A stretch of DNA of 43,047 bases from JAEZFI01 sp044508215 (GTDB lineage: Bacteria > Actinomycetota > Acidimicrobiia > Acidimicrobiales > Microtrichaceae): contig JBIQID010000009.1 in NCBI GenBank assembly GCA_044508215.1, forward strand, positions 1 through 43,047. Reading direction: 5' to 3'. Shown here piece by piece: positions 34,202 through 43,047 of this stretch; positions within the stretch are counted from its first letter, which is position 1, and the number at the start of each line of letters is the position of its first letter. The notes beneath the pieces were generated by a model, which had not been told where the DNA came from, made no database searches, and worked only from the letters and a program-made list of their open reading frames with translations. The translations under genes were made by a program, and so were the position numbers.

Positions 34202-34722
34202 GGCGCTACCTCCCGCGGCTCGTCCTGCTCACGGTGCTGTGGCTGATGATGTGGGGCGACTTCGCGATCGGCACGGTGATCGGCGGGCTCGCCGTGTCGA
34301 CGGTGCTGCTCGTCGCGTTCCCTCCGGCGGCGCCCCACTCGGCGATCCGCATCCGCCCGCTCGGGGTGCTCCGGCTGCTCGCCTACATCGGGACGCAGCT
34401 GGTCACCTCCAACGTGCTGGTGGCACGCCAGATCCTCAGTCGCGACGCCAGCGTGCGGACCGGGGTGCTCGCCTACGACCTCGACCGGCCGTCCGACGAG
34501 GCGATCACCCTGATGGCGAACGTCATCGGCCTGACCCCCGGCACCATGACCGTGGAGGCGACGCGCGACCCGCACCGCATCTACGTGCACTTCCTGCTGC
34601 TCGACGACCCCGAGGTGGCGCGCAAGGGCCTCGCACGGCTCGAACGGCTGGTGGTCGGCGCGATCGACCCGAAGCGGCAGGCGGACCGCCCGGTTGCCCC
34701 GACCGCGGAGGAGGCGACGTGA
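34198..34722 (+). CDS. mrpE: Mrp antiporter subunit E
   Basis: 174 residues. Two N-terminal helices (LPRLVLLTVLWLMMWGDFAIGTVIGGLAVS) and a soluble part with VLAYDLDRPSDEAITLMANVIGLTPGTMTVE, the hallmark of MrpE, then IYVHFLLLDDPE. It completes the membrane complex; its exact role is unresolved in the field. GTG 34198 is decided by the GTGA overlaps at both ends. Confidence 0.9.
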   Translation: MRRYLPRLVLLTVLWLMMWGDFAIGTVIGGLAVSTVLLVAFPPAAPHSAIRIRPLGVLRLLAYIGTQLVTSNVLVARQILSRDASVRTGVLAYDLDRPSDEAITLMANVIGLTPGTMTVEATRDPHRIYVHFLLLDDPEVARKGLARLERLVVGAIDPKRQADRPVAPTAEEAT

Positions 34723-35132
34723 ACGCGGCAACGCAGGTGATCCTCGTCGTGGCCGCCATGGGCTTCGTGTACCGGCTGCTGAGCGGGCCGACGCTGACCG
34801 ACCGGGTGAACGCGATCGGCGGCCTCATCATCGCCGGCATGGGCGCGATCGCGACCAACGCCGCCCACACCGGCACGGGGGCCTTCCTGCCCGTGCTCGT
34901 GGCCGTTGCCCTGGTGGGCCCCATCTCGAACGGCATGACCGCCCGCTACATCGAGAGCCGGGCGGAGGACCAGCCGGCGGAGTCGCACGACGCTGGTGTC
35001 CTGACCGAGGGCGAGCCCGGCGAGAAGGCCGGCGCCGACGATCCCAGGGACGAGGGTCCGGTGACGGACCCCTCGGGGCGGGTCGGCGACCGGGGCGAGG
35101 GCGACGACGCGGCCACGGAGGCGGGACCGTGA
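34719..35132 (+). CDS. mrpF: Mrp antiporter subunit F
   Basis: 137 residues. Three helices with LLSGPTLTDRVNAIGG, the standard MrpF signature, are followed by an acidic, Pro/Gly-rich tail of about 55 residues (ESRAEDQPAESHD...) that most family members (about 90-95 aa) lack. Overlaps mrpE and mrpG by four bases each. Confidence 0.88.
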   Translation: MNAATQVILVVAAMGFVYRLLSGPTLTDRVNAIGGLIIAGMGAIATNAAHTGTGAFLPVLVAVALVGPISNGMTARYIESRAEDQPAESHDAGVLTEGEPGEKAGADDPRDEGPVTDPSGRVGDRGEGDDAATEAGP

Positions 35133-35464
35133 TCGGCCAGCTCCTCGCGCTCGCGGGCGCCATCCTCGTGCTCCTCGCGTCGATCGGGATGCTCCGGTTC
35201 AGCGACCCCCTCGCGAGGATGCACGCGCTGGCGAAGGCGTCGACCCTCGGGGTCCTGCTGCTCCTCGGCGGCGCGGCCGTGAACCTCGAGGACGTGAACG
35301 ACATGACCACCGTGGTGCTCGCTGCACTGCTGCAGGTGATCGCGTCGCCGCCCGCGTCGAACATGGTCAGCCGGGCCACCTACCTCGCCGGCGCGATGCC
35401 GCGCCGGGACGACGTGCTCGACGAGGGCATCGAGCCGCTCGGCCTCGAGCAGCCCTCCGACTGA
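35129..35464 (+). CDS. mrpG: Mrp antiporter subunit G
   Basis: 111 residues, three helices. GMLRFSDPLARMHALAKASTLGVLLLLGG is the family motif. Last gene of the antiporter operon, which confers sodium and alkali tolerance in organisms where it has been studied. GTG 35129 overlaps the mrpF stop as GTGA. Confidence 0.9.
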   Translation: MIGQLLALAGAILVLLASIGMLRFSDPLARMHALAKASTLGVLLLLGGAAVNLEDVNDMTTVVLAALLQVIASPPASNMVSRATYLAGAMPRRDDVLDEGIEPLGLEQPSD

Positions 35465-35528
35465 TCCTGCCGATCCTGCGCCGGGCAATGGCCGACCTGC
35501 CGCTCGTGCGCGGGGGTAGGTTCCCGCC

Positions 35529-35786
35529 ATGAGCGACTACATCATCCCGCCGCCGGAGCCCAAGGAGATCGACGAGAAGTTGGCCATGGAGCTGCGCATC
35601 CTGGCCGACAACGCCGTCCTGAAGGGGCACCCGTCGGGCGACGAGCGCTGCGACAACTGCCTCTACTACCTGGAGCCGACGGCGGAGATCTCGTACTGCT
35701 GGCACCAGAAGCTGCGCATCCTCGTCGGCGCCGACTGGTGGTGCCAGTGGTGGGATGAGATCCCTGAGGAGGGTCCGAGCTCCTGA
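35529..35786 (+). CDS. Small four-cysteine protein, HiPIP-like
   Basis: 85 residues, no signal peptide. Cysteines are arranged CDNC-x12-C-x14-C and finish ADWWCQWW. The pattern C-x2-C ... C ... (Y/W)-C-x2-(F/Y/W) resembles high-potential iron-sulfur proteins, which bind one [4Fe-4S] cluster, although the usual Gly before the final aromatic-Cys is Trp here. A zinc site is the alternative. ATG 35529 is preceded by TAGGTT (35517-35522) at 6 bases, a leaderless layout. It stands between the antiporter operon and a toxin-antitoxin pair, with no clear functional link. Confidence 0.65.
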   Translation: MSDYIIPPPEPKEIDEKLAMELRILADNAVLKGHPSGDERCDNCLYYLEPTAEISYCWHQKLRILVGADWWCQWWDEIPEEGPSS

Positions 35787-35798
35787 GCCTGATCAGGC
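35787..35798. repeat. 12-base perfect palindrome GCCTGATCAGGC
   Basis: Begins directly after the stop of the four-cysteine gene. It may be a protein-binding site or a very short terminator stem; neither is proven. Confidence 0.35.
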
Positions 35799-35810
35799 CT
35801 CGCGGGCTAT

Positions 35811-35834
35811 CCTTACATCTGCCTGTTTGTAAGG
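35811..35834 (+). promoter_or_regulatory. Inverted repeat CCTTACA-N10-TGTAAGG over the antitoxin ribosome site
   Basis: Perfect 7-base arms at 35811-35817 and 35828-35834. The right arm contains part of the ribosome site AAGGAGAG, and a possible -10 TATCCT (35808-35813) overlaps the left arm. This is the expected position for autoregulation by the AbrB-type antitoxin. Confidence 0.55.
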
Positions 35835-35843
35835 AGAGCGACG

Positions 35844-36092
35844 ATGGAGATCGCAGCGAGGGTCAGTTCGAAGGGACAGGTCACGGTGCCCAAGGCCGTG
35901 CGAGAGGCCCTCGGGATCAACGAGGGTGACGACGTGGTGTTCCGCGTCGAAGGCGACCGGGCAGTGCTCGCACGGACCCCCGAGTTCCTCTCGCTCGCCG
36001 GCACGATCGCCGTCCCCGCCGCCAGGCGCAACGTCGCGTGGGATGACGTCATCCGCACCACACGCGCACGCCGGGCCGCCACGCGCCGGTGA
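35844..36092 (+). CDS. vapB: AbrB/MazE-type antitoxin (VapB-like)
   Basis: 82 residues. The SpoVT-AbrB DNA-binding barrel is evident: ARVSSKGQVTVPKAVREALGINEGDDVVFRVEGDRAVL. The C-terminal tail (from about residue 55) is basic and would bind the toxin. ATG 35844 has ribosome site AAGGAGAG. Its stop overlaps the toxin GTG as GTGA (36089-36092 in the left copy). Confidence 0.87.
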   Translation: MEIAARVSSKGQVTVPKAVREALGINEGDDVVFRVEGDRAVLARTPEFLSLAGTIAVPAARRNVAWDDVIRTTRARRAATRR

Positions 36093-36124
36093 GCGCGTTC
36101 GTCGACACCAACATCCTCGTCCGG
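36070..36124 (+). repeat. Left copy of 55-base duplication at a scaffold gap
   Basis: Identical to 36225-36279. It contains the end of the antitoxin gene and the first 12 codons of the toxin gene (GTG 36089). Most likely a contig-end overlap, not a biological repeat. Confidence 0.85.
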
Positions 36125-36224
36125 NNNNNNNNNNNNNNNNNNNNNNNNNNNNNNNNNNNNNNNNNNNNNNNNNNNNNNNNNNNNNNNNNNNNNNNNNNNN
36201 NNNNNNNNNNNNNNNNNNNNNNNN
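36125..36224. other. Scaffold gap of 100 N
   Basis: Exactly 100 N between two identical 55-base segments. Collapsing 155 bases would restore one uninterrupted vapB-vapC pair. Confidence 0.95.
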
Positions 36225-36279
36225 GCCGGGCCGCCACGCGCCGGTGAGCGCGTTCGTCGACACCAACATCCTCGTCCGG
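36225..36279 (+). repeat. Right copy of the 55-base duplication
   Basis: Same sequence as 36070-36124. Here the toxin gene continues to a proper stop, so this copy belongs to the real gene. Confidence 0.85.
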
Positions 36280-36636
36280 CACCTGACGGGTGACCCGCCG
36301 GAGATGGCGGCACGTGCGACCGCCTACCTCGCGCACGCATCAGAGTTGTACCTGGCCGACCTCATCGTTGCGGAGACGCTGTACGTGCTCGAGTCGTTCT
36401 ACGAGGCTCCGCGCGACCAGATCGCAACCGCCATGCGATCCCTGCTCTCGATGCGTTCGGTGGTCACGGTGGACCCGGCTCTGTTGCTCCGAGCGATCGA
36501 GCTCTACGACCAGCATCGGCTCGACTTCGCCGAGGCGTACCTCGTGGCGTGCGCCGAGAGCACGGGCGTCGGTCGCGTCGCCTCGTTCGACCGCGCGATC
36601 GACCGGGTGAGAACGGTGGAACGCACCGAACCCTGA
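36244..36636 (+). CDS. vapC: VapC-type PIN-domain toxin ribonuclease
   Basis: 130 residues. PIN fold with acidic catalytic residues: FVDTNILVRHLTGDPPE (Asp at position 6), LADLIVAETLYVLESFY (Glu), RLDFAEAYLVACAE (Asp) and FDRAID near the end. VapC toxins cut tRNA or rRNA and are held inactive by the cognate VapB. The gene overlaps the antitoxin in the true sequence (seen in the left copy of the duplication). Coordinates use the right-hand copy; the full gene is intact. Confidence 0.9.
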   Translation: MSAFVDTNILVRHLTGDPPEMAARATAYLAHASELYLADLIVAETLYVLESFYEAPRDQIATAMRSLLSMRSVVTVDPALLLRAIELYDQHRLDFAEAYLVACAESTGVGRVASFDRAIDRVRTVERTEP

Positions 36637-36712
36637 ACCGGCAAGGTGATTCGGGGCGTCCCGAGTCCGGCCTCCGCGACACCCAGCACGTGGGGCCGGG
36701 GACGTCTCGAGC

Positions 36713-37633
36713 TCAGCCCAGGATCAGGACGTCGAGAGCGACGGCGAGGAAGATCAGCGTCAGGTAGCTGATCGAGAATCCGAAGTAGCGGATCGCCCGG
36801 CGATCGAACACCTCGGGATCCGCTTCGAACAGCAGGCGGACGGCGCCGCCCGTGAACAGCACACCGGTCACCACGGCGGTGAGCCCGTAGATCCAGCCGA
36901 GGTCACCGATGGGCCACAGCGCGATCGACGCTGTTGCGGTCAGCGCGGCGTACACGATCATCTGCCACGCGGTCTGGCGACGCCCGGCGACCACCGGGAG
37001 CATCGGCACGTCGACGCCGGCGTAGTCGGAGCGGTAGCGGATGGCGAGCGCCCACGTGTGCGGCGGCGTCCACAGGAACACGACGAGGAACAGCAGCACC
37101 GCCGGCCAACCCACGGTGCCCGTCACGGCGGACCAGCCGATCAGCGTCGGTGCGGCACCGGCAGCTCCCCCGATGACCACGTTGTTCGGCGTCGTGCGCT
37201 TCAGCCAGAGCGTGTACACGAACACGTAGAAGCAGCAGGCGGCCAGGGCGAGCACGGCTGACAGCAGGTTCACGAACGCCCACAGCCACACGAACGAGAC
37301 GGCCTCGATCGCAACGGCGAACACGATCGCCTCTGTCGGCGTCACCTCGCCGGTGACCAAGGGGCGGCGCCGGGTGCGGCCCATGTGGGCGTCGATGTCG
37401 CGATCGACCCACATGTTCACCGCGTTCGCTCCGCCGGCGGAGAGGGTGCCGCCGATCACGGTCGCCGCGATCAGCCAGAGCGAGGGCACGCCGCGAGCGG
37501 CCAGCACCATGGTGGGGACGGTGCTGACGAGCAGCAGCTCGATGATCCGCGGCTTGGTGAGCGCCACGAACGCCGCGACGCGGGACCGCCGAGGCAGCGC
37601 CGCCGACGTCGCACCCCCAGCAACCGTCGCCAT
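36713..37633 (-). CDS. ctaB: Protoheme IX farnesyltransferase (heme O synthase)
   Basis: 306-residue UbiA-family enzyme that adds farnesyl to heme b to make heme O for terminal oxidases. Nine helices; the first Asp-rich motif NMWVDRDIDAHMGRTRRRPL and the loop YTLWLKRTTPNNVVIGGAAGAAPTLIGW are diagnostic. ATG 37633 lies 2 bases after the sufT stop. No heme A synthase or oxidase genes are visible nearby in this window. Confidence 0.93.
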   Translation of the reverse strand: MATVAGGATSAALPRRSRVAAFVALTKPRIIELLLVSTVPTMVLAARGVPSLWLIAATVIGGTLSAGGANAVNMWVDRDIDAHMGRTRRRPLVTGEVTPTEAIVFAVAIEAVSFVWLWAFVNLLSAVLALAACCFYVFVYTLWLKRTTPNNVVIGGAAGAAPTLIGWSAVTGTVGWPAVLLFLVVFLWTPPHTWALAIRYRSDYAGVDVPMLPVVAGRRQTAWQMIVYAALTATASIALWPIGDLGWIYGLTAVVTGVLFTGGAVRLLFEADPEVFDRRAIRYFGFSISYLTLIFLAVALDVLILG

Positions 37634-37635
37634 CT

Positions 37636-38184
37636 CTACAACAGCCCGAGCTCGAGGCGGGCTTCCTCGGAGATGCGGTCCATGGTCCACGGCGGCTCGA
37701 AGACGATCTGCACGTCGACCTCGTCGACGCCGGGGAGCGCCTCGACGGCGCGGATGGCGTCGGCGCGGAGCACGTCGCCCATGCCACAGCCCGGGGCGGT
37801 CATCGTCATGTCGATCTCGATGCGGCGCTTCCCGTCGGGGAGGGCCACCTCGTCGCAGCGGTAGATGAGGCCCAGCTCGACGATGCTGATCGGGATCTCC
37901 GGGTCGTACACGGTGCCGAGCGCCTCGTTCACCTTGTCCATGGAGAACTCGCCGGAGCGGCCCATGATCGTGACGTTCCGCTCGACCGGCTCCTTGCCCA
38001 CCGCGTCGGCGTCCTCGCCGGCGAGGCGCAGCAGCACTCCGCTCTCCGACCGCAGCGTGATGCTGCCACCCAGCATCTGGACGATGTGGACCTCGGAGCC
38101 GGCGGGGAGGTGGGCGGGCGTGCCCGCAGGGACCGTGGTGACCACGACGTCCCGCGTGGTGGTGACCGCGCCGTCGGACGGCAT
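37636..38184 (-). CDS. sufT: Iron-sulfur assembly protein SufT
   Basis: 182 residues, the normal family length. A variable N-terminus is followed by the MIP18-like domain: LGTVYDPEIPISIVELGLIY, DMTMTAPGCGMGDVLRADA with the reactive Cys, and PGVDEVDVQIVFEPPWTMDRIS. It helps mature [4Fe-4S] proteins with the SUF system. ATG 38184 starts 2 bases after the sufD stop (TGAGGATG). Confidence 0.9.
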   Translation of the reverse strand: MPSDGAVTTTRDVVVTTVPAGTPAHLPAGSEVHIVQMLGGSITLRSESGVLLRLAGEDADAVGKEPVERNVTIMGRSGEFSMDKVNEALGTVYDPEIPISIVELGLIYRCDEVALPDGKRRIEIDMTMTAPGCGMGDVLRADAIRAVEALPGVDEVDVQIVFEPPWTMDRISEEARLELGLL

Positions 38185-38186
38185 CC

Positions 38187-39511
38187 TCAACGCTCGACCC
38201 CCATGGCGTCGAGCTTCTCGTCGATGCGCCCGGAGACGAACTCGCGGACGGACTCGGTGGGGAGCGCCTCCACCACCTCGACGACGAACGCGCCGACGAG
38301 GATCGCCCGGGCGCGATCGGTCGGGATGCCACGGCTCCGCAGGTAGAAGAGCGCGTCCTCGTCGAGCTGACCGATCGTCGCACCATGGGTGCAGATCACG
38401 TCGTCGGCGAGGATCTCGAGCCACGGCCGGCTGTCGGCCTGGGCCTGCTTGTCGAGGAGGAGGCTGCGGCTGGTCTGGTGGGCTTCGGTGCGCACCGTGT
38501 CGGGCTGCACCACGATCACACCGCTGAACGAGCCGCGAGCGTGGTCACCCACGACGCCCTTGAACAGCTGGTTGCTCGAGCAGTGCGACTTGCCGTGGCG
38601 GACGGTCGCGGCGTGGTCGTGCTCCTGGGTGCCGGTGGTGAGGTAGAGGCCGTCGAGCCGCGCCTCGGCGCCTTCACCGCTGAAGTCGACCACGACCGCC
38701 GAACGACCGATGTCGGCACCCAACATGATGGAATCGAAGTGGTAGCGCGAGGTGGCGCCCTGCCGGACCACGGTCTGGCCCACGTGGACGGTCTCCGCGC
38801 CCTCGAACTGCAGGCGGTGGTGGCGCACCCCGGCGCCGTCGCCCACGACCACGGTGGTGGCGGCGTTCGTGAGGATGCGACCGTCCCACCCGGCGTAGGA
38901 CTCGACGACCGCCACCTCGCTGTGGGCGCCGGCGTGGATGAGCGTCCGCGGGTGGACCGCCACGGGCACAGGGGTGGCCACGGCGAGGTGCACCACGTGC
39001 ACGGGCTGCTCCACCTGGGTGGCCCGGTCCACGAGCACCACCGCGGCGTCGTCGGCGGCGGCGTGGTTGAGGGCGGCGAACCCGTCGGACGGCCCGGCGC
39101 CCAGCAGGTCGACCAGCGCGTCCAGCGAGCGGGACGGCGTGTCGTCGACCAGCGAGGCGAGGGAGGTGACCGTGAGGCCCTCGACGCCGTCGAGCCCTCG
39201 GGAGAGCCCGGGGTGGTGGTGGCCGTTCACGAAGACCAGGCGGGGCCCCCCGAAGTCGCCGACCAGCTCGGCCAGGCCGGCGTCGTCGACCGGCGGCGCA
39301 GCCACCTGGTCGGCGGGCGCAGGCGCGAACCCCCGGCCGAGGATCTCGCGGACCGGGGTGTACTTCCAGTCCTCCTCGCGGCCGGTGGGCAGGCCCTCCT
39401 CCTCGAGGTAGCGGCGCGCCTGGGTGCGGGCGTCACGCATCCACGGCGGTTCGTGGGGTCGCTCCGCGTCGCCCGGCAGCAGACCTCCGGTGAGGTCGGA
39501 CGACGGACCGG

Positions 39512-39515
<4 letters not shown>
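38187..39515 (-). CDS. sufD: Fe-S cluster assembly protein SufD
   Basis: 442 residues. PTGREEDWKYTPVREILGRGF near the N-terminus, a beta-helix centre, and C-terminal CTHGATIGQLDEDALFYLRSRGI, typical of SufD. It pairs with SufB and SufC to form the scaffold. GTG 39515 overlaps the sufC stop as GTGA (39512-39515). Confidence 0.93.
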
Positions 39516-41730
<2,215 letters not shown>

Positions 41731-41847
41731 TTCGTTCTCGTTCCTTCGGTCGACCGTCCGCTCCTACCAGTCCACCACCTCGAGCGGCGGAACCGACTGT
41801 CGCAGACGGCATAGCTCAGCACATCTGGGTACCGGTTGAGCAAGGAT

Positions 41848-41871
41848 TATTTCTAGTATAAAACAGAAATA
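41848..41871. promoter_or_regulatory. Divergent promoter with inverted repeat TATTTCT-N10-AGAAATA
   Basis: Perfect 7-base arms (41848-41854 and 41865-41871). The spacer holds AGTATAAAAC, offering a -10 for both directions: TATACT on the minus strand for suf and TATAAA/TAAAAC on the plus strand. A possible -35 TTGAGC for the plus-strand gene is at 41836-41841. Candidate site for a suf regulator, not encoded nearby. Confidence 0.5.
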
Positions 41872-42257
41872 TGTCCCTCACCCAAGCCTCCAGCCCGACT
41901 TCGACCCTGGAGGCAGCGACCTCCACGCCCGACCCGGACGGCGTCCGGATCGGCCTGGTGCCCGAGAGCACCGGGGTGCCCGACCGGCCGATCATCGCGT
42001 TCGACCGATCGCTGTGGGTCTGGGTGGCGATCTGCTCCGTGGTGATGTTCGCCGTGGTCGGCGGGGGCGTCTGGCTGGTGACGGGCCGGCTGGTGGACGG
42101 CCTGGCCGTCGGCGGCTTCACCACCTTCTGGGGTGGACCGGGCTTCGGCGTGATGTTCGGGAGCGCCTACCACGCGCTCTCGAGCGAGCGGGCGGAGAAG
42201 CGGTCCGAGGTCGCACGCGCCGCCGATGTGGCCCAGGATGCGTCGAGGCGTCGCTGA
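41871..42257 (+). CDS. Small membrane protein, unknown
   Basis: 128 residues. An acidic/Thr-Ser-rich N-terminus (about 45 residues) leads into two hydrophobic helices (VWVAICSVVMFAVVGGGVWLV and GLAVGGFTTFWGGPGFGVMFG), then a charged helical tail. No family recognised. The ATG lies within the inverted repeat and only a few bases after the -10, so the mRNA may be leaderless. It diverges from suf; whether it has any link to iron-sulfur metabolism is unknown. Confidence 0.72.
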   Translation: MSLTQASSPTSTLEAATSTPDPDGVRIGLVPESTGVPDRPIIAFDRSLWVWVAICSVVMFAVVGGGVWLVTGRLVDGLAVGGFTTFWGGPGFGVMFGSAYHALSSERAEKRSEVARAADVAQDASRRR

Positions 42258-42368
42258 CCTCACCGCACCTCACGCCTTCGAAGCAGCATCGATCGACCTC
42301 CAGCAGTCGCACAGCAGTCCCGTGAACAGCCGACCTCGTCCAACCCCCCGAACCATCGGAGCATTCCC

Positions 42369-42851
42369 ATGAGCGCCGGAGCGGCCCTCCCCCCGCCCAC
42401 GACCGACCTCGATTCACCCGACGCCGTCGCCGAGATGGTGCGCCGCTTCTACGCGGACGTCGCCCAAGACGACCTCCTCGGACCGATGTTCGAGGACGTG
42501 GCCCAGGTCGACTGGGCTGAGCACCTGCCCAAGCTCACCGCGTTCTGGTGCCGGGTGGTCTTCGGGATCCAGGGCTACTCGGGGAACCCGTTCCGCGCGC
42601 ACCGCGACATCCACGTGCAGGTGCCGTTCACCGCTGCACACTTCGAGCGGTGGCTCGGGCTGTTCCACGACACGGTGGACACCGGGTGGGTCGGGCCCAA
42701 CGCCGAGCGGGTCAAGGAGCTGGCGGTGAACGTCGCCCGGGTGCACAGCGAGCAGCTGATCGGCACCCCGGTGGACTGGTCGGCGGGACCGGATGCTCCG
42801 TCCCGGACGGCGGCGGGGAGGACGGTGATCCCGGTGCGGCCCGCCGGCTGA
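42369..42851 (+). CDS. Group III truncated hemoglobin
   Basis: 160 residues. FYADVAQDDLLGPMF, then WAEHLPKLTAFWCRVVFGIQGYSGNPFRAHRDIHVQVPFTAAHFERWLGLFHDTVD, the typical group III globin pattern with conserved Tyr/Phe pocket residues, Trp and His. Group III globins are implicated in oxygen or NO handling; the specific role here is unknown. CGGAG at 8 bases precedes ATG 42369. The 111-base gap before it has no other clear signal. Confidence 0.9.
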   Translation: MSAGAALPPPTTDLDSPDAVAEMVRRFYADVAQDDLLGPMFEDVAQVDWAEHLPKLTAFWCRVVFGIQGYSGNPFRAHRDIHVQVPFTAAHFERWLGLFHDTVDTGWVGPNAERVKELAVNVARVHSEQLIGTPVDWSAGPDAPSRTAAGRTVIPVRPAG

Positions 42852-42883
42852 GCCCGACGAGCCGCACCGGGCCGTTCGAACTT

Positions 42884-42934
42884 CGACGCCGTTCAGGCCT
42901 CGGCGCCGTTCAGGCCTCGGCGCCGTTCAGACCT
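42884..42934. repeat. 17-base tandem repeat, three copies
   Basis: Units at 42884-42900, 42901-42917 and 42918-42934: CGNCGCCGTTCAGGCCT with single-base changes in the first and last. On the minus strand each unit contains TGA. The last unit overlaps the stop of the partial gene. Confidence 0.8.
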
Positions 42935-43047
42935 CCGCCCTGCGCAGGGGTGGGTGCCGGTCGACGACGCCGGCGGCGAGTCGAGCCAGGGACACCGCTC
43001 CGAGGAGCAACCCGAAGTCCCGCAGCGCCACGTCGTAGTGGTCGCCC
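42927..43047 (-). CDS. C-terminus of a minus-strand gene (partial)
   Basis: The last 39 codons and TGA of a gene that starts beyond the window. The fragment DVALRDFGLLLGAVSLARL looks like part of a membrane helix followed by a charged tail (DRHPPLRRAEV). Too short to name. Confidence 0.5.
   Translation of the reverse strand, partial: GDHYDVALRDFGLLLGAVSLARLAAGVVDRHPPLRRAEV

Noticed and set aside
36089..36124. A second, truncated vapC gene
   Set aside because: It is an exact copy of the start of the intact gene beside an N gap, best explained by contig overlap.
42884..42934. CRISPR-like repeats
   Set aside because: Units are 17 bases, directly adjacent with no spacers, and no cas genes are present.

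Overview
The window is a GC-rich, almost fully coding stretch with many GTG starts, 4-base GTGA/ATGA gene overlaps and several starts that look leaderless. Together with a Ddn-type deazaflavin-dependent reductase, suf and heme O synthase genes, an Mrp antiporter and several TetR/MarR regulators, this points to an actinobacterium. Acidimicrobiia (Iamia/Ilumatobacter-like) is my best guess, but no rRNA or other marker settles it. Two runs of exactly 100 N (23891-23990 and 36125-36224) are scaffold gaps. Both are flanked by identical sequence on each side, so they are probably unmerged contig overlaps rather than missing DNA. I saw no rRNA, tRNA, CRISPR array, insertion sequence or prophage gene.

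Layout. 73-4516 (+): a Ugp-like ABC importer (ATPase, two permeases, lipoprotein binding protein). 4581-6697 (+): sensor kinase and OmpR-type response regulator; the regulator appears to start at a rare ATC codon. 6795-8597 (-): a Ser/Asp/Pro-rich membrane-anchored protein and an APH-fold kinase, preceded by four 11-bp-spaced repeats. 8675-11415: MFS exporter and DNA alkyltransferase (-), divergent from a TetR regulator (+). 11417-14689 (-): a 1090-residue lipoprotein of unknown function behind a TTGACA promoter with two palindromes. 14747-17069 (-): a second APH-like kinase with a beta-barrel DUF7064-like protein. 17182-18630 (+): pirin and a CrtO-type acyltransferase.

18649-23661 (-) is the most interesting block: a tight five-gene run encoding a CarH/LitR-like B12 photoreceptor-repressor, two FtsX-type permeases, a LolD/MacB-type ATPase and a CrtQ-type carotenoid glycosyltransferase. 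The crtO-like gene converges on its end, and a fasciclin lipoprotein gene (23739, +) diverges from its start. The shared promoter region carries two 11-bp direct repeats lying over a sigma70-like promoter. I propose a light-controlled module for glycosylating, acylating and exporting a carotenoid or other envelope lipid.

24587-29281: deazaflavin reductase, AI-2E transporter, DUF1269 protein, MarR-YceI pair, a membrane protein and a ChaB-like protein. 29434-35464 (+): a complete six-gene Mrp Na+/H+ antiporter operon with fused MrpA/B, every junction overlapping by 4 bases. 35529-36636 (+): a HiPIP-like four-cysteine protein and an AbrB/VapC toxin-antitoxin pair split by a gap artefact. 36713-41730 (-): sufB-sufC-sufD-sufT-ctaB. 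41871-42851 (+): a small membrane protein and a group III truncated hemoglobin. The window ends in the C-terminus of a minus-strand gene preceded by 17-bp tandem repeats.
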